Below, piece after piece: positions 26,334 through 34,937 of a stretch of DNA of 64,000 nt (position 1 is the first letter of the stretch; every line of letters starts with the position of its first letter). The DNA is from CAVRXQ01 sp963725215 (GTDB taxonomy: Bacteria; Actinomycetota; Acidimicrobiia; Acidimicrobiales; Bog-793), in assembly GCA_963725215.1 (NCBI GenBank), contig CAVRXQ010000002.1, positions 434,001 to 498,000 of the forward strand. Reading direction: 5' to 3'. The notes below the pieces were generated by a model, which did no database searches, was not told where the DNA came from, and was given only the letters and a program-made list of their open reading frames with translations. A program made the translations under genes and the position numbers.

Positions 26334-27193
26334 GCGCGGAGATGGAGGTCCCCCTCGCCTTGGTCTGTCGGGTCACCGGTGCTCCTCGCTCGACGATCTA
26401 CGAGCGACGTTCACGAGGTGACGTTCGAAGCCGCCCCGGCCCGAAGTGCTCGGTCTCGGACTCAGAGGTGACGCAGAGGATCCGCCAGGTGATCAAAGAG
26501 AGCCCGTTTTGTGGTGAGGGACACCGAAAGGTGAGGGCACGACTGCGCAGAGAGCACGAGCTCGTCGTCGGCAAGAACCGGGTGCTCCGCCTGATGAGAC
26601 AAGAGGGCCTCCTCGCCCCGCAACGCGAGCGTCGCCGGCACCGTCCAAGGATCCACGACGGACAGGTGATCACGAACCGGCCGAACGAGCGCTTCGGCAC
26701 CGACGCGACGATGGCGTGGACGAGAGCCGACGGCTGGGTGTGGGTGTTCGTGCTCGTCGACCACCACACCGACGAGGCGTGGGCACATGTCGCGAAGGTC
26801 GGCAACCGCTTCGCCGCGCTCCAGCCTCTCTACGACGCCGTCATCGATCGCTTCGGAAAGCTCGGACCGGACGTCGCTCGAGGGATCAAGCTGCGTCACG
26901 ACTGGGGCAGCCAATACCGCTCGTTCCACTTCCAAGGGTCGCTCAAATGGCTCGGGATCGAAGACGATGCCGCATTTGTCGGCGAGCCGCAGGGCAACGG
27001 CGTCGCCGAACGGTTCATCCGCACCTTGAAAGAGCAGTGCCTTTGGTCGCGGCTCTTCATCGACGTCGACGACCTCCGTCAAGGTGTCGCCAACTTCATT
27101 GGGACCTACAACAACGAGTGGCTGATCGAGCGCCTCGGCCACCGCACGCCACGAGAGGCGTTCATCGAGGCGACGGCGGAGATGGCCGCGTGA
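26330..27193 (+). CDS. IS3-family transposase orfB (rve core)
   Basis: A 287-residue protein. The N-terminal HTH_21 segment (CGEGHRKVRARLRREHELVVGKNRVLRLM) precedes the DDE core: D in GTDATMAWTRADGW, D in LRHDWGSQYRS and E in GNGVAERFIRTLKEQ, with the terminal NNEWLIERLGHRTPREAF motif. It appears complete and intact, so the nested element could still be active. Confidence 0.92.
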   Translation: MSAEMEVPLALVCRVTGAPRSTIYERRSRGDVRSRPGPKCSVSDSEVTQRIRQVIKESPFCGEGHRKVRARLRREHELVVGKNRVLRLMRQEGLLAPQRERRRHRPRIHDGQVITNRPNERFGTDATMAWTRADGWVWVFVLVDHHTDEAWAHVAKVGNRFAALQPLYDAVIDRFGKLGPDVARGIKLRHDWGSQYRSFHFQGSLKWLGIEDDAAFVGEPQGNGVAERFIRTLKEQCLWSRLFIDVDDLRQGVANFIGTYNNEWLIERLGHRTPREAFIEATAEMAA

Positions 27194-27492
27194 TAGTCAG
27201 TGAATCTGTCCGGCGAACCGGGGCCGCAACAGCGGGCGCTTCGAGCGATCCCTGAGGCCGCTTTCCCCCTCTGAGTCGTAGCGGCGCTTCCATTTGTAAA
27301 AGGCCGGCCGGCTGATCCCGTAGTAGCGGCAGGTCTTTGCGACACTGCCGCTGACCTCTTCGGCGTGACGGATGACCGCCAACCGCCGCGCCGCGTTCCT
27401 CGTCAGCTCTCGTTCCGTCACCAGGTCTTCCCCCATCTCGGAAGACCTCATATGTAAACGATCTCAGTCAGTTTTAGAATTGGGGTGACCGA

Positions 27493-27539
27493 GGGGACTT
27501 GAACCCCCGAGCCCTTGCGGGCACCAGCCCCTCAAGCTG
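27493..27539 (-). repeat. tRNA-Leu fragment, candidate attachment site of the island
   Basis: On the minus strand this reads as tRNA-Leu sequence from the anticodon arm through the variable arm and T arm. Compared with the intact tRNA-Leu(GAG) it has a 29-base identical run (27511-27539 versus 49853-49881) and a 16-base identical run (27493-27508 versus 49835-49850), separated by two mismatched bases. The 5' half of the tRNA is absent, and the acceptor-end sequence (CGGTCACC) differs from that of the intact gene. It lies only 20 bp from the IS481 end. It is not a functional tRNA. Confidence 0.82.
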
Positions 27540-27734
27540 TGGGGAACCGTCCAAAGTGTGCGGCCCAGTGCCGTTCATCCTGATCCGAGCGGCCATTGAG
27601 TCCAGCGAGTCGGATCTCACGACATGGGTTCCATCTCGTTGATTAGGTGACATGTAGCGGGGACCCCCTCCGCTCGAGTACTGCAATCAGTACTTGGTAA
27701 GTGCTCAAGGCACGCGGAGCCAGAGGAGGTCCCC

Positions 27735-28754
27735 ATGCGGATCGTAGGTGGATTCGATATTCACCGCGCCCAGATCACCTATAACTACGTCGATCTCCGA
27801 ACCGGCGAAGAACACCGTGGCGTCATCCGACCAGCGACGCGCGAGGAAGTTCGCGCCTTTTTGGCGAATCTCGGCCGGAAGAAGATGGCGTTCGCGCTCG
27901 AAGGAACGACCGGCTGGCGCTTCGTCGTCGAAGAACTCCGACGTGTCGGCGCCGAAGCTCACCTCGCCGAACCGGCAGAGACGCGCGCCCGGCGCGGACC
28001 GAAGCGCCGTGCGAAGACCGATCGCGCCGACGCCCGATTGCTGCGCGACCTATTGCTCGCCGGCAACCTCCCTGAGTCATGGATCCCGCCCGATCACCTC
28101 GCCGACCTGAGAACACTCGTCCGGCTGAGAAGGGTCCTCATCTCCCAACGCAGTGGTTGGCTGCGCCGCATGCACGCCCAGCTTTTCCAACACGGTGTTC
28201 CGCTCCCTCCGAACCTGAAGACGATCGCCGGGCGCGACTACATCAAAGATGTCGAGGTCCCAGCAGCCGCCCGTCGGGTGCTCGATTTCGGTTGCGCGAC
28301 GATCGACCACCTCGATCGCTCCCTCGACGAGCTCGATCAGGAGATCTTCGCTCTCGCCCGTGGACTGCCCGGCTGCGCAATCCTTCGCCGGCAGTGGGGA
28401 GTGAGCCATGTGCTCGCCGCGACGATCCTTGCCGAGCTCGGCGACACCCGACGTTTTTCCAGTTCACGCCAAGCGGTCCGCTTCGCCGGCCTCGACGTCA
28501 CCGTCTCAGAGTCCGACGGCAAACGTCTGCGGGGGCATATCTCGAAGCAGGGATCGTCGACGCTTCGCTGGGCTCTGTATGAGGCGGCGAACGCGGCGTG
28601 GCGGGTGAAGTCGCCCGACCACGAGTATTACGTCGCGACGAAGGCGCGCCTTGGCACCGTTCAGGCACGCCTCGCCGTCGCACGCCGGATCTGTCGGCGC
28701 ATCCACCACGAGCTCAAGGAGGCTGGAGACCTCGTCTTAGAACACGCTGCCTGA
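27735..28754 (+). CDS. IS110-family transposase
   Basis: A 339-residue DEDD transposase: GGFDIHRAQITYNYVD (Asp), FALEGTTGWRFVVEEL (Glu), KTDRADARLLRDLL (Asp pair), and a C-terminal Transposase_20 region with GVSHVLAATILAELGD and the Ser-box RFAGLDVTVSESDGK. AGGAGG lies upstream of ATG 27735. The left flank has two copies of AGTACT (27677-27682 and 27689-27694). It sits just inside the candidate island boundary. The gene appears intact. Confidence 0.92.
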   Translation: MRIVGGFDIHRAQITYNYVDLRTGEEHRGVIRPATREEVRAFLANLGRKKMAFALEGTTGWRFVVEELRRVGAEAHLAEPAETRARRGPKRRAKTDRADARLLRDLLLAGNLPESWIPPDHLADLRTLVRLRRVLISQRSGWLRRMHAQLFQHGVPLPPNLKTIAGRDYIKDVEVPAAARRVLDFGCATIDHLDRSLDELDQEIFALARGLPGCAILRRQWGVSHVLAATILAELGDTRRFSSSRQAVRFAGLDVTVSESDGKRLRGHISKQGSSTLRWALYEAANAAWRVKSPDHEYYVATKARLGTVQARLAVARRICRRIHHELKEAGDLVLEHAA

Positions 28755-29320
28755 CTGGCACAGCCCAACGTCCGATGTCTTGCGGCCAGCTCCCTCGATT
28801 GTTTGTCGTCGCTAACGCGAGCGACCCTCATTAGTACGTGCGGCCGCAGGTTCACCACGGCAGTTCGGCCCGATCACTCATCATGTCGCCGGGCACACCA
28901 CCCGAGCACCGAGATAAGCCGGGGCAATTGCTGGGGCCAGGCAACTCATCTTTTTGTCCGCTTGAAGTTCTCGCGCGCACTCAACGCGGTCGTGTCCACG
29001 GGAAGAAACAGGAACACCTGGTCTTGACACGGATCCCGCTACAGATAAGCAAGTGATTAGCAGCGCAATGCCGATGGCACGTCGTCCGAACAGCTGACGC
29101 TGAGCGTCGAAATCGCGTCGCCGCACGCTGTCTAATAGGCGGGCGGACCGAGTCGAACGCCGCCTCGGGAGCGCCGCTACCTCCGACGACGCCCCGTCGG
29201 AATCCGTTCAGCGAGTGAGCCTCCGGCGCGAACTCCTCGACGCACGACGAGCACCCGCCGGTGAAGAACCGGACCTCTGAAAACCGCATGCATGTGTCGG
29301 AACCTGCGTCGCGACCCCGT
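28755..29320. other. 566-bp stretch between IS110 and the catabolic operon
   Basis: No gene is supported. It should contain the right end of the IS110 element and the 3' end of the operon transcript, but I see no clear terminator. Short open frames on both strands lack any recognisable motif. Confidence 0.4.
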
Positions 29321-30295
29321 TTACACCAGCGGTGAGACGCGATCGGGTACCGCGGGATCAACTGAAGTTGACTTGTGAGTGGTATCGCGACGCAATTCCT
29401 CAACCAGCTTGGTCGTCAGCGGAACCGACACTTCGAGCCGCTTCGCCGCCCGCAAGATCGCGCCGCCGATGGCTTCGATCTCGATGCGTCGGCCCGCAGC
29501 AGCATCACGTTGCATCGACGATTGCATCATTTCAGGCGCGTTGTCCAACAGTCGGAGGAGCTTTTCGGGAGCAATTCGGGCACCGTCCTTCTCGGCGACG
29601 GTAACGACTTCATCAACAAGAGTCAAAAGTTCAGTTCGATACTTCGTCCGGATAACACCGACTGGCGCAGCTTTATGGGTTGTGAGCAACGCAAGAGGCG
29701 CAACGAAGGCTAGCTTTCCCCACATCATGGATTGCTCGTCTTCTCGAAACTCGACGTCAACCCCCGCTGCAGCAAGGTGCGCTCCGAATGCTCGTACCTG
29801 CTGAAAGTGGATTGCTTCGGTACCACTGGAAAGGCCGATTTCGACGGCAACAAATGGGCTCGTGCTTTCGATCTCTCCCGGCGCAATCCGTGTGGACTCA
29901 ACTCTAATGGTCGCGGCAACGACGGCGGCCCCATACCGATCCCGGAGTAGGTCAAGGTGTTCGATACCGTTAAGAAGTGGAACAACGAGCGCGTCGCCCA
30001 GTGCGCCTATTGGCAGGCGGTCTAAGGCTCCTTCTAGTTGAGTTGCCTTGACCGTTACGAGGCACACATCGACTGGCATCTCAAGGATCGGGGTTGCATC
30101 GACCCTGACGCTGAAGTCCCCCATACGTTCGCTATGGACGGAGAGGCCGGCCACGCGCAGCTGCTCGCAAGTCGATTCAGAAGCGATGCAGACGACTGGA
30201 TCTCCCTGTCGGGCGAACACGGCTGCCAAAAGCCCGCCCACGCCGCCCGGTCCGAGTACGCCAACTCTCATCGGTCGATCAGGTTCGATGGGCAC
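29321..30295 (-). CDS. Ketopantoate reductase-family (PanE/ApbA-like) dehydrogenase
   Basis: A protein of up to 324 residues with N-terminal NADP-binding RVGVLGPGGVGGLLAAVFARQG, the conserved VTVKATQLEGAL segment, LLNGIEHLDLLRDRYG and the C-terminal helical domain with the catalytic Lys in SMMWGKLAFVAPLALLT. True PanE makes pantoate, but paralogues reduce other 2-oxo acids; as last gene of a catabolic operon it more likely acts on a pathway intermediate. The start may be 30295 or ATG 30271. Spacing from the regulator gene is about 80-100 bases. Confidence 0.87.
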   Translation of the reverse strand: MPIEPDRPMRVGVLGPGGVGGLLAAVFARQGDPVVCIASESTCEQLRVAGLSVHSERMGDFSVRVDATPILEMPVDVCLVTVKATQLEGALDRLPIGALGDALVVPLLNGIEHLDLLRDRYGAAVVAATIRVESTRIAPGEIESTSPFVAVEIGLSSGTEAIHFQQVRAFGAHLAAAGVDVEFREDEQSMMWGKLAFVAPLALLTTHKAAPVGVIRTKYRTELLTLVDEVVTVAEKDGARIAPEKLLRLLDNAPEMMQSSMQRDAAAGRRIEIEAIGGAILRAAKRLEVSVPLTTKLVEELRRDTTHKSTSVDPAVPDRVSPLV

Positions 30296-30374
30296 GGCTC
30301 AAACGAACCTTCTGTCCGAATATTGACTGACTTTGATCAATGTTGGCACGCCAAGCTGAGCACAGCGCAACACA

Positions 30375-31454
30375 TTACTTGCCGAGCTGATTCGCACGGA
30401 CTGTCACCTCGTTGGGGTTGCGGCGCGAACGTGGAGAAGTGGACTGCCGTACCAAGAGAGTAGGTGATAGGCGGACGGATACGACCTGTCCACCCTGAAG
30501 TCGGTCGACCATCGCCCTAGCGGCCAGTATTCCCATCTCGCGCATCGGATTCCTTACCGATGTAAGCGGCACAGGCAGTTCAGCCGCTAGATCTATATCA
30601 TTGAAGCCAACAATGGCAATATCCCTGCCAATTTCTAGACCGAAATCACGTGCAGCACCCATGACCCCGATGGCTGCGTAGTCATTGACTGCAAAAATTG
30701 CCGTCGGTGGCTGTTTATTACTGAGCAGGCGCTCGGCTGCCATTCGACCGGCTTTGACACTGAAACCGTTAAACACGATGTTAGCGCTAGGTACCTCTAT
30801 GCCACGCTCCTCTAGACAGCCAATGCAACCACGCGTGCGATCCCATCCGGTGCTGGCATGGCGAAGTCCCGCGACAATTCCGATGTCTTCATGGCCTAGA
30901 TCGGCCAAATGGTTGCCGACCAGACGCCCACCCGCGAAGTCGTCGCAAGTAACAGATGGATGGTCGCCCACGTGTCGATTGACGAGAACGAACGGATACT
31001 CCTCCGCGGCCAGTTCCGATAGAAAGGGATCACGTCGATGTCCGTCAGATATGATCAGACAATCAACCTTGCGATTTCTTAGAAGCTCCGCTCGGCGTCG
31101 CCGCAAAGCGAGGCGGTCGAGTGTGTTGGCTACAAGCGTTTGGTAACCGAGCTGACTCGCCTCGTCGTCGATTCCCTCGTAGATCGTCGCAAGGACCACG
31201 TCCGTAAGACGCGGTACGAGCACTCCAATCGCCCTAATCCGCTGTGTCCGGAGGCTGGCGGCATAATAATCGGGCACGTAGTTGAGACGACGGCTGGCCT
31301 CTCGGACCCGTCGCGCGACCTCGGTGTCCTTCCGGCCATTGTCGTCTGCTTCTGTTCTCAGGATTCGTGATGCGGTGGACACGTGAACGCCAGCTAATTC
31401 TGCGACCATCCTTAAAGTGATCTTGGATCGCGACTTCCCACGACTTTGCGGCAT
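30375..31454 (-). CDS. LacI-family transcriptional regulator
   Basis: A 359-residue repressor. The HTH is near residues 14-35 (RMVAELAGVHVSTASRIL), followed by the hinge YVPDYYAASLRTQRIRAIGV and a periplasmic-binding-protein-like effector domain (VLVNRHVGDHPSVTCDDFAGG; PTAIFAVNDYAAIGVMGAARDFG; DIAIVGFNDIDLAAELPVPLTSV). It begins 25 bases after the Ldh gene on the same strand, so it is transcribed within the operon it presumably controls. The effector is probably a pathway substrate or intermediate. Confidence 0.93.
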   Translation of the reverse strand: MPQSRGKSRSKITLRMVAELAGVHVSTASRILRTEADDNGRKDTEVARRVREASRRLNYVPDYYAASLRTQRIRAIGVLVPRLTDVVLATIYEGIDDEASQLGYQTLVANTLDRLALRRRRAELLRNRKVDCLIISDGHRRDPFLSELAAEEYPFVLVNRHVGDHPSVTCDDFAGGRLVGNHLADLGHEDIGIVAGLRHASTGWDRTRGCIGCLEERGIEVPSANIVFNGFSVKAGRMAAERLLSNKQPPTAIFAVNDYAAIGVMGAARDFGLEIGRDIAIVGFNDIDLAAELPVPLTSVRNPMREMGILAARAMVDRLQGGQVVSVRLSPTLLVRQSTSPRSRRNPNEVTVRANQLGK

Positions 31455-31479
31455 ATGTCGTTTATTCGAGAGTCGTCAT

Positions 31480-32598
31480 TTACGGCTGGGCGATCTTCCG
31501 CAAAGGCACAGGCGGAACACCAGTTTCAGAGGCGAGCTCACGCAGGTCGGCTAGCGTCTGGTCCGGCAGCGCCAGTCCCTCCCTTCGCGATCGCTCTGCA
31601 GTTTTCTCTTCGAGTTCACCTGGATAGTAGATATTCGAGAATCCGGCCGCCTTTGAATCCGACTTGATGCCATTCAGTAGCCGATCCATCCGCCCATTAA
31701 AGTCTTTAATAGGTATAAAGCTTTCTACGCGGATTGCGATAGCTAAATGACCACAGCCGCTGCGTTGGTCAAACTGATATGGCCCAGCGACATCACTGCC
31801 GAAAGAGCTTCCGCTTAGTACCCCGGATAGAACGTCCATCATGAGTGCTATTACATAGCCTTTATGGCCTTCCATCGGTAGTATGACGCCGTCAATAGCC
31901 TCGTTTGGGTCGGCAGTATCCTCCCCTGCAGCATTAAGCGCCCAGCCACGAGGAATTCCAATTTGCTGTTGGCGGGCTATGTATATCTTCCCCCGAGCTA
32001 CAACCGTATTGGCGATGTCCATGACCACCGCACCTCGTCGCCCAGCTGGCGCGGCAATTGACCAAGGATTGCTTCCAATGAGTTTGCTGCGCCCCCCCCA
32101 CGGTGCCATAGCTGGACTGGCATTTGTGACAAGGATTCCTACACATTCGCTCGCTGCTGCCATGCGCGTAAAGTACGCAGCTGTACCGAAGTGGTTGGAA
32201 TTTCGAACTGCCACCGCGGCAATTCCCATATCCTGTGATCGTTTTACCGCCTCGCGCATGGCTCGAGCAGCTAACACCTGTCCGACACCGTCATGGCCAT
32301 CAATCACGGCAATCGGACCCGTATCCACAACAAATTCCGATCGCGTTAAAGGGTCCATCACGCCAGACTGAATTCGTCTGACGTACCACGGAAGCCGAAG
32401 TACGCCGTGCGATTGATGTCCCCAAAGATCGGCTGTCACCAGACTGTTGGCGACAAGTTTCGCATCGATGTCAGGCAGTCGCACGTAACGCAAGACTTCC
32501 GTTACAAACTCCTCAAGCCGCTCGGCGTCCGCAACCCATTCTGACAATCGCTGACATCCCTCGTCGATTTGACTAGTAGCACCGACACGCTGAATCAA
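31480..32598 (-). CDS. Ldh-family (malate/L-lactate/ureidoglycolate type) NAD(P) dehydrogenase
   Basis: A 372-residue member of the LDH2/malate-dehydrogenase oxidoreductase family. Hallmarks are SLVTADLWGHQSHGVLRLPWYV, the catalytic His in VRNSNHFGTAAYFTRMA, NPWSIAAPAGRR and LPMEGHKGYVIALMMDVLSG. Family members oxidise or reduce 2-hydroxy/2-oxo acids or imino acids (malate, 2,3-diketogulonate, ureidoglycolate, piperideine-2-carboxylate). The context of amide- and hydantoin-cleaving enzymes favours a hydroxy or imino acid derived from the imported compound. It lies 43 bases after the transport ATPase. Confidence 0.9.
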   Translation of the reverse strand: MIQRVGATSQIDEGCQRLSEWVADAERLEEFVTEVLRYVRLPDIDAKLVANSLVTADLWGHQSHGVLRLPWYVRRIQSGVMDPLTRSEFVVDTGPIAVIDGHDGVGQVLAARAMREAVKRSQDMGIAAVAVRNSNHFGTAAYFTRMAAASECVGILVTNASPAMAPWGGRSKLIGSNPWSIAAPAGRRGAVVMDIANTVVARGKIYIARQQQIGIPRGWALNAAGEDTADPNEAIDGVILPMEGHKGYVIALMMDVLSGVLSGSSFGSDVAGPYQFDQRSGCGHLAIAIRVESFIPIKDFNGRMDRLLNGIKSDSKAAGFSNIYYPGELEEKTAERSRREGLALPDQTLADLRELASETGVPPVPLRKIAQP

Positions 32599-32641
32599 TC
32601 ACGCGATTCGAAGAGGAATTCCACAAAGGATCGCATGTCGA

Positions 32642-33658
32642 CTATGTTCCCTCTGACTCTTCCAACCAGCCAAAATCTCTCTCTCGCACCGCACGCATAC
32701 AAGCAACCTCATGAGCCGACCCAACAAAACGGAGTGGCTGAGGTTCTTCTGCGCACGTTTCGATTCGCACTGGACACCTTAAGTAAAATGGGCACCCTGG
32801 TCTCGTTGATTCATCCTCAAGTGCGCCTCTTCGAAGTCTAAGTCTCTTCCGCTCGACCCCCACCGTAGGATCGAGAACCGATGAAAGCAGAATTCGTGTA
32901 TACGGATGCTGTGGCCGGCCGAGAATCTCTTTCGCATCACCGCGCTCAACAATTGCTCCCCTATACATGATCGCGATTTGATCGCACAGTCCCTTGACGG
33001 CGCCCATGTCGTGAGTGACAAGTAGGTAAGTCAGGTTCTGCTCAGAACGTAGCTGAGCGAGAAGATTCAGAATTTCCCTGCGAACGAGCCAATCGAGCGC
33101 TGATGTTGGCTCATCCAAGACCAAAAGTCGCGGATTACACGCCAAAGACCTGGCAATCATCACCCGTTGTAGTTGGCCACCACTCAGTTGGTGCGGACGA
33201 CGCGACAAAATAGATGCATCTAGGTTAACCAATCCCAATAATGCCGCAATTCTCACGCCGAGTTCAACGTGGTCGCGCGTGCCTCGGACTCGTAACGGTT
33301 CTTCCAGAATTGCTTGGATTCGTTGTCGCGGATCGGCTGAGTCGTAAGGATCTTGAAATACGATCTGGGCTTGTGCCCGAAACTGACGCAGCCCTTGCTG
33401 CGAAATGGACAAGAGGTCAGCACCATCGAACGTAATAGATCCGCTGTCTGGATCTGTAAGTCGGAGGAGCAATCGTGCCAAGGTCGATTTACCACTACCA
33501 GTTTCTCCAACCAGACCCAGGCAGCTCCCTCGAGCCAAGGACAATGTCACGCCATTTACAGCTATCACTTGCTCCGCGCCCAAACGTCGTGAGAGAAACG
33601 TCTTCTTTAAGTCAGTCGCGCACATGAGGGCGTTTTGCCCGCTATCAAGAGACGGCAT
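32642..33658 (-). CDS. Oligopeptide-type ABC transporter ATP-binding protein (DppF/OppF-like)
   Basis: A 338-residue importer ATPase. Walker A is GETGSGKST, the signature LSGGQLQR, Walker B LLVLDEPTSALD. The C-terminal oligopeptide_cyclic region has Cys residues that usually bind an Fe-S cluster (RPGCPFYLRCPVRIETC). The open frame overlaps the preceding ATPase gene by 14 bases; ATG 33625 is an alternative start. It pairs with the ATPase at 33645-34682. Confidence 0.93.
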   Translation of the reverse strand: MPSLDSGQNALMCATDLKKTFLSRRLGAEQVIAVNGVTLSLARGSCLGLVGETGSGKSTLARLLLRLTDPDSGSITFDGADLLSISQQGLRQFRAQAQIVFQDPYDSADPRQRIQAILEEPLRVRGTRDHVELGVRIAALLGLVNLDASILSRRPHQLSGGQLQRVMIARSLACNPRLLVLDEPTSALDWLVRREILNLLAQLRSEQNLTYLLVTHDMGAVKGLCDQIAIMYRGAIVERGDAKEILGRPQHPYTRILLSSVLDPTVGVERKRLRLRRGALEDESTRPGCPFYLRCPVRIETCAEEPQPLRFVGSAHEVACMRAVRERDFGWLEESEGT

Positions 33659-34682
33659 CTGTGGAACCTGCCGTTCGCTGCAGTGAGTCGCGCTGCCCGG
33701 TCATGGAGAGTTGCTGGGCCACGAAGCAACGGACCTCATGTTGAGCGAGTACGGACTTCAGCTGAGGCGAGTCGTCTTGACAACTTTCAAGGAACCATGG
33801 ACACCGATAGGCGAACTGGCAACCGGGTAGTCTCGGCTCTAGGTTGGGAGGAGGTCCTCCGACCTGCAGAGCAGCTAACTGGCCGATTTCGGACTCGATA
33901 GCGTCCTTGAGACCAATCGTATAGGGGTGCCTAGGATCACTGAAGAGACTCGCGGTCGGCGCGCTCTCTACTACTTGGCCTGCAAACATCACACCCGCAC
34001 GGTCGGTGTAGTTGATCACGATGCCGAGATCGTGAGTAATCAACCACAACGAAGACCTTTCTTGGCGAGCGAGGTTGATTAAGAGATCCAAAATGTCGGC
34101 CTGAACAGTAACATCGAGCCCCGTCGTTGGTTCGTCCGCAATTATGAGTTGTGGGCGATTAATGATCGCCATAGCGATCAAGACGCGTTGCGCCATGCCC
34201 CCACTCAGTTGGTGCGGATAAAGTCCGGCGCAGACTTTAGGATTCCGTATCTGTACTTCGGCGAGCGCCTCAAGGGCAAGCTCGCGCGCATTCCCCCTCG
34301 ACACTTTGTTATGAGTGCGATAAGCGATGGCCACTTGTTTGCCAACGGGCATGATCGGGTTCAGCGTGCTGCGTGGATCCTGTACTATGATTCCAATCGA
34401 GTTCCCTCGCAAACTCGAAAGCTCACCTGATTCGGTACCTACGTCGCGTCCATTAAAGTACACATGGCCCTTCGTTATTCGTCCGGGCGGAGGAACCAAC
34501 CCCACCGCCGCCCAAGCCGTCAGAGATTTGCCAGCGCCAGTTTCCCCGATAAGGCCGAAAACCTCGCGATTCCGAACTTCCAAATTAACGTCCATTAAGA
34601 TGACGACATCCTGGCCATTCTCTCCAGGAAATCGCACTTCCAGGTCCTGAATGACCAAAATGCTTGGATGGTCTTTGCTCAC
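33645..34682 (-). CDS. Oligopeptide-type ABC transporter ATP-binding protein (DppD/OppD-like)
   Basis: A 345-residue importer ATPase. Walker A is GETGAGKSL, the signature LSGGMAQR, Walker B LIIADEPTTGLDV, with the terminal region RLPGCQFAYRCPWFLESC carrying conserved Cys. It starts at GTG 34682 without a strong ribosome site. A 255-bp gap separates it from the asparaginase gene upstream; that gap contains a short minus-strand open stretch (34780-34940; LLHSILISRCADLLGLPAYV) which I do not recognise and which could be a gene relic. Confidence 0.92.
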   Translation of the reverse strand: MSKDHPSILVIQDLEVRFPGENGQDVVILMDVNLEVRNREVFGLIGETGAGKSLTAWAAVGLVPPPGRITKGHVYFNGRDVGTESGELSSLRGNSIGIIVQDPRSTLNPIMPVGKQVAIAYRTHNKVSRGNARELALEALAEVQIRNPKVCAGLYPHQLSGGMAQRVLIAMAIINRPQLIIADEPTTGLDVTVQADILDLLINLARQERSSLWLITHDLGIVINYTDRAGVMFAGQVVESAPTASLFSDPRHPYTIGLKDAIESEIGQLAALQVGGPPPNLEPRLPGCQFAYRCPWFLESCQDDSPQLKSVLAQHEVRCFVAQQLSMTGQRDSLQRTAGSTDAVS

Positions 34683-34937
34683 CGATAGGTTCTCTGTTGA
34701 CGACCGCGCGGATCTTCCTCAACGCGAGGCATTGGAACCACATTCGGGCCTGTAGATTCACGTGGCTTGAAATATCTCGTCACGCTCTGCGACACTTCCC
34801 TATCATCCATCTGTCAAGAGACCCTTCCGCTCTCGGGGGAACGTAAGCCGGAAGTCCCAAGAGGTCAGCGCAACGCGAAATAAGTATGGAGTGGAGTAGT
34901 TCTTTTCTCCAAATCCGATCAGGGATGCTGTCACCTG

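Larger units (their letters stand above)
25940..27230 (+). mobile_element. IS3-family element nested in IS481
   Basis: It carries overlapping orfA and orfB. It is flanked by the 5-bp direct repeat AGCGG (25935-25939 and 27231-27235). The ends are imperfect inverted repeats sharing CCCGGTT and GGACA segments. It is a different IS3 subgroup from the element at 12.7-14.0 kb, judging by the proteins. Confidence 0.88.
25202..27436 (-). pseudogene. IS481-family transposase, split by IS insertion
   Basis: The N-terminal HTH part (27436-27231; GEDLVTERELTRNAARRL, YYGISRPAFYKWKRRYD, RDRSKRPL) and the catalytic part (25934-25202; SPRATKVEIVGKIIYLRQ, VDVKFIAPIGGKK, QTDNGSEFQ, RLNGKVERSHRID) lie on either side of an inserted IS3-family element. 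Removing 25940-27230 and one copy of the 5-bp repeat AGCGG joins them in frame as RSKRPLNSPRATK. Both halves look otherwise intact, so the insertion is probably recent. Confidence 0.92.
25186..27473 (-). mobile_element. IS481-family element interrupted by an IS3-family element
   Basis: The outer ends show imperfect inverted repeats: AACTGACAGTGATCGATTAC from 25186 and, on the other strand, AACTGACTGAGATCGTTTAC from 27473 (17 of 20 match). Between them the transposase gene is split by a 1.29-kb IS3-family element at 25940-27230. Without the insert the element would be about 1 kb, normal for IS481. Confidence 0.85.

Noticed and set aside
27493..27539. A second functional tRNA-Leu
   Set aside because: Only the anticodon-to-T-arm part is present; no 5' acceptor or D arm precedes it.
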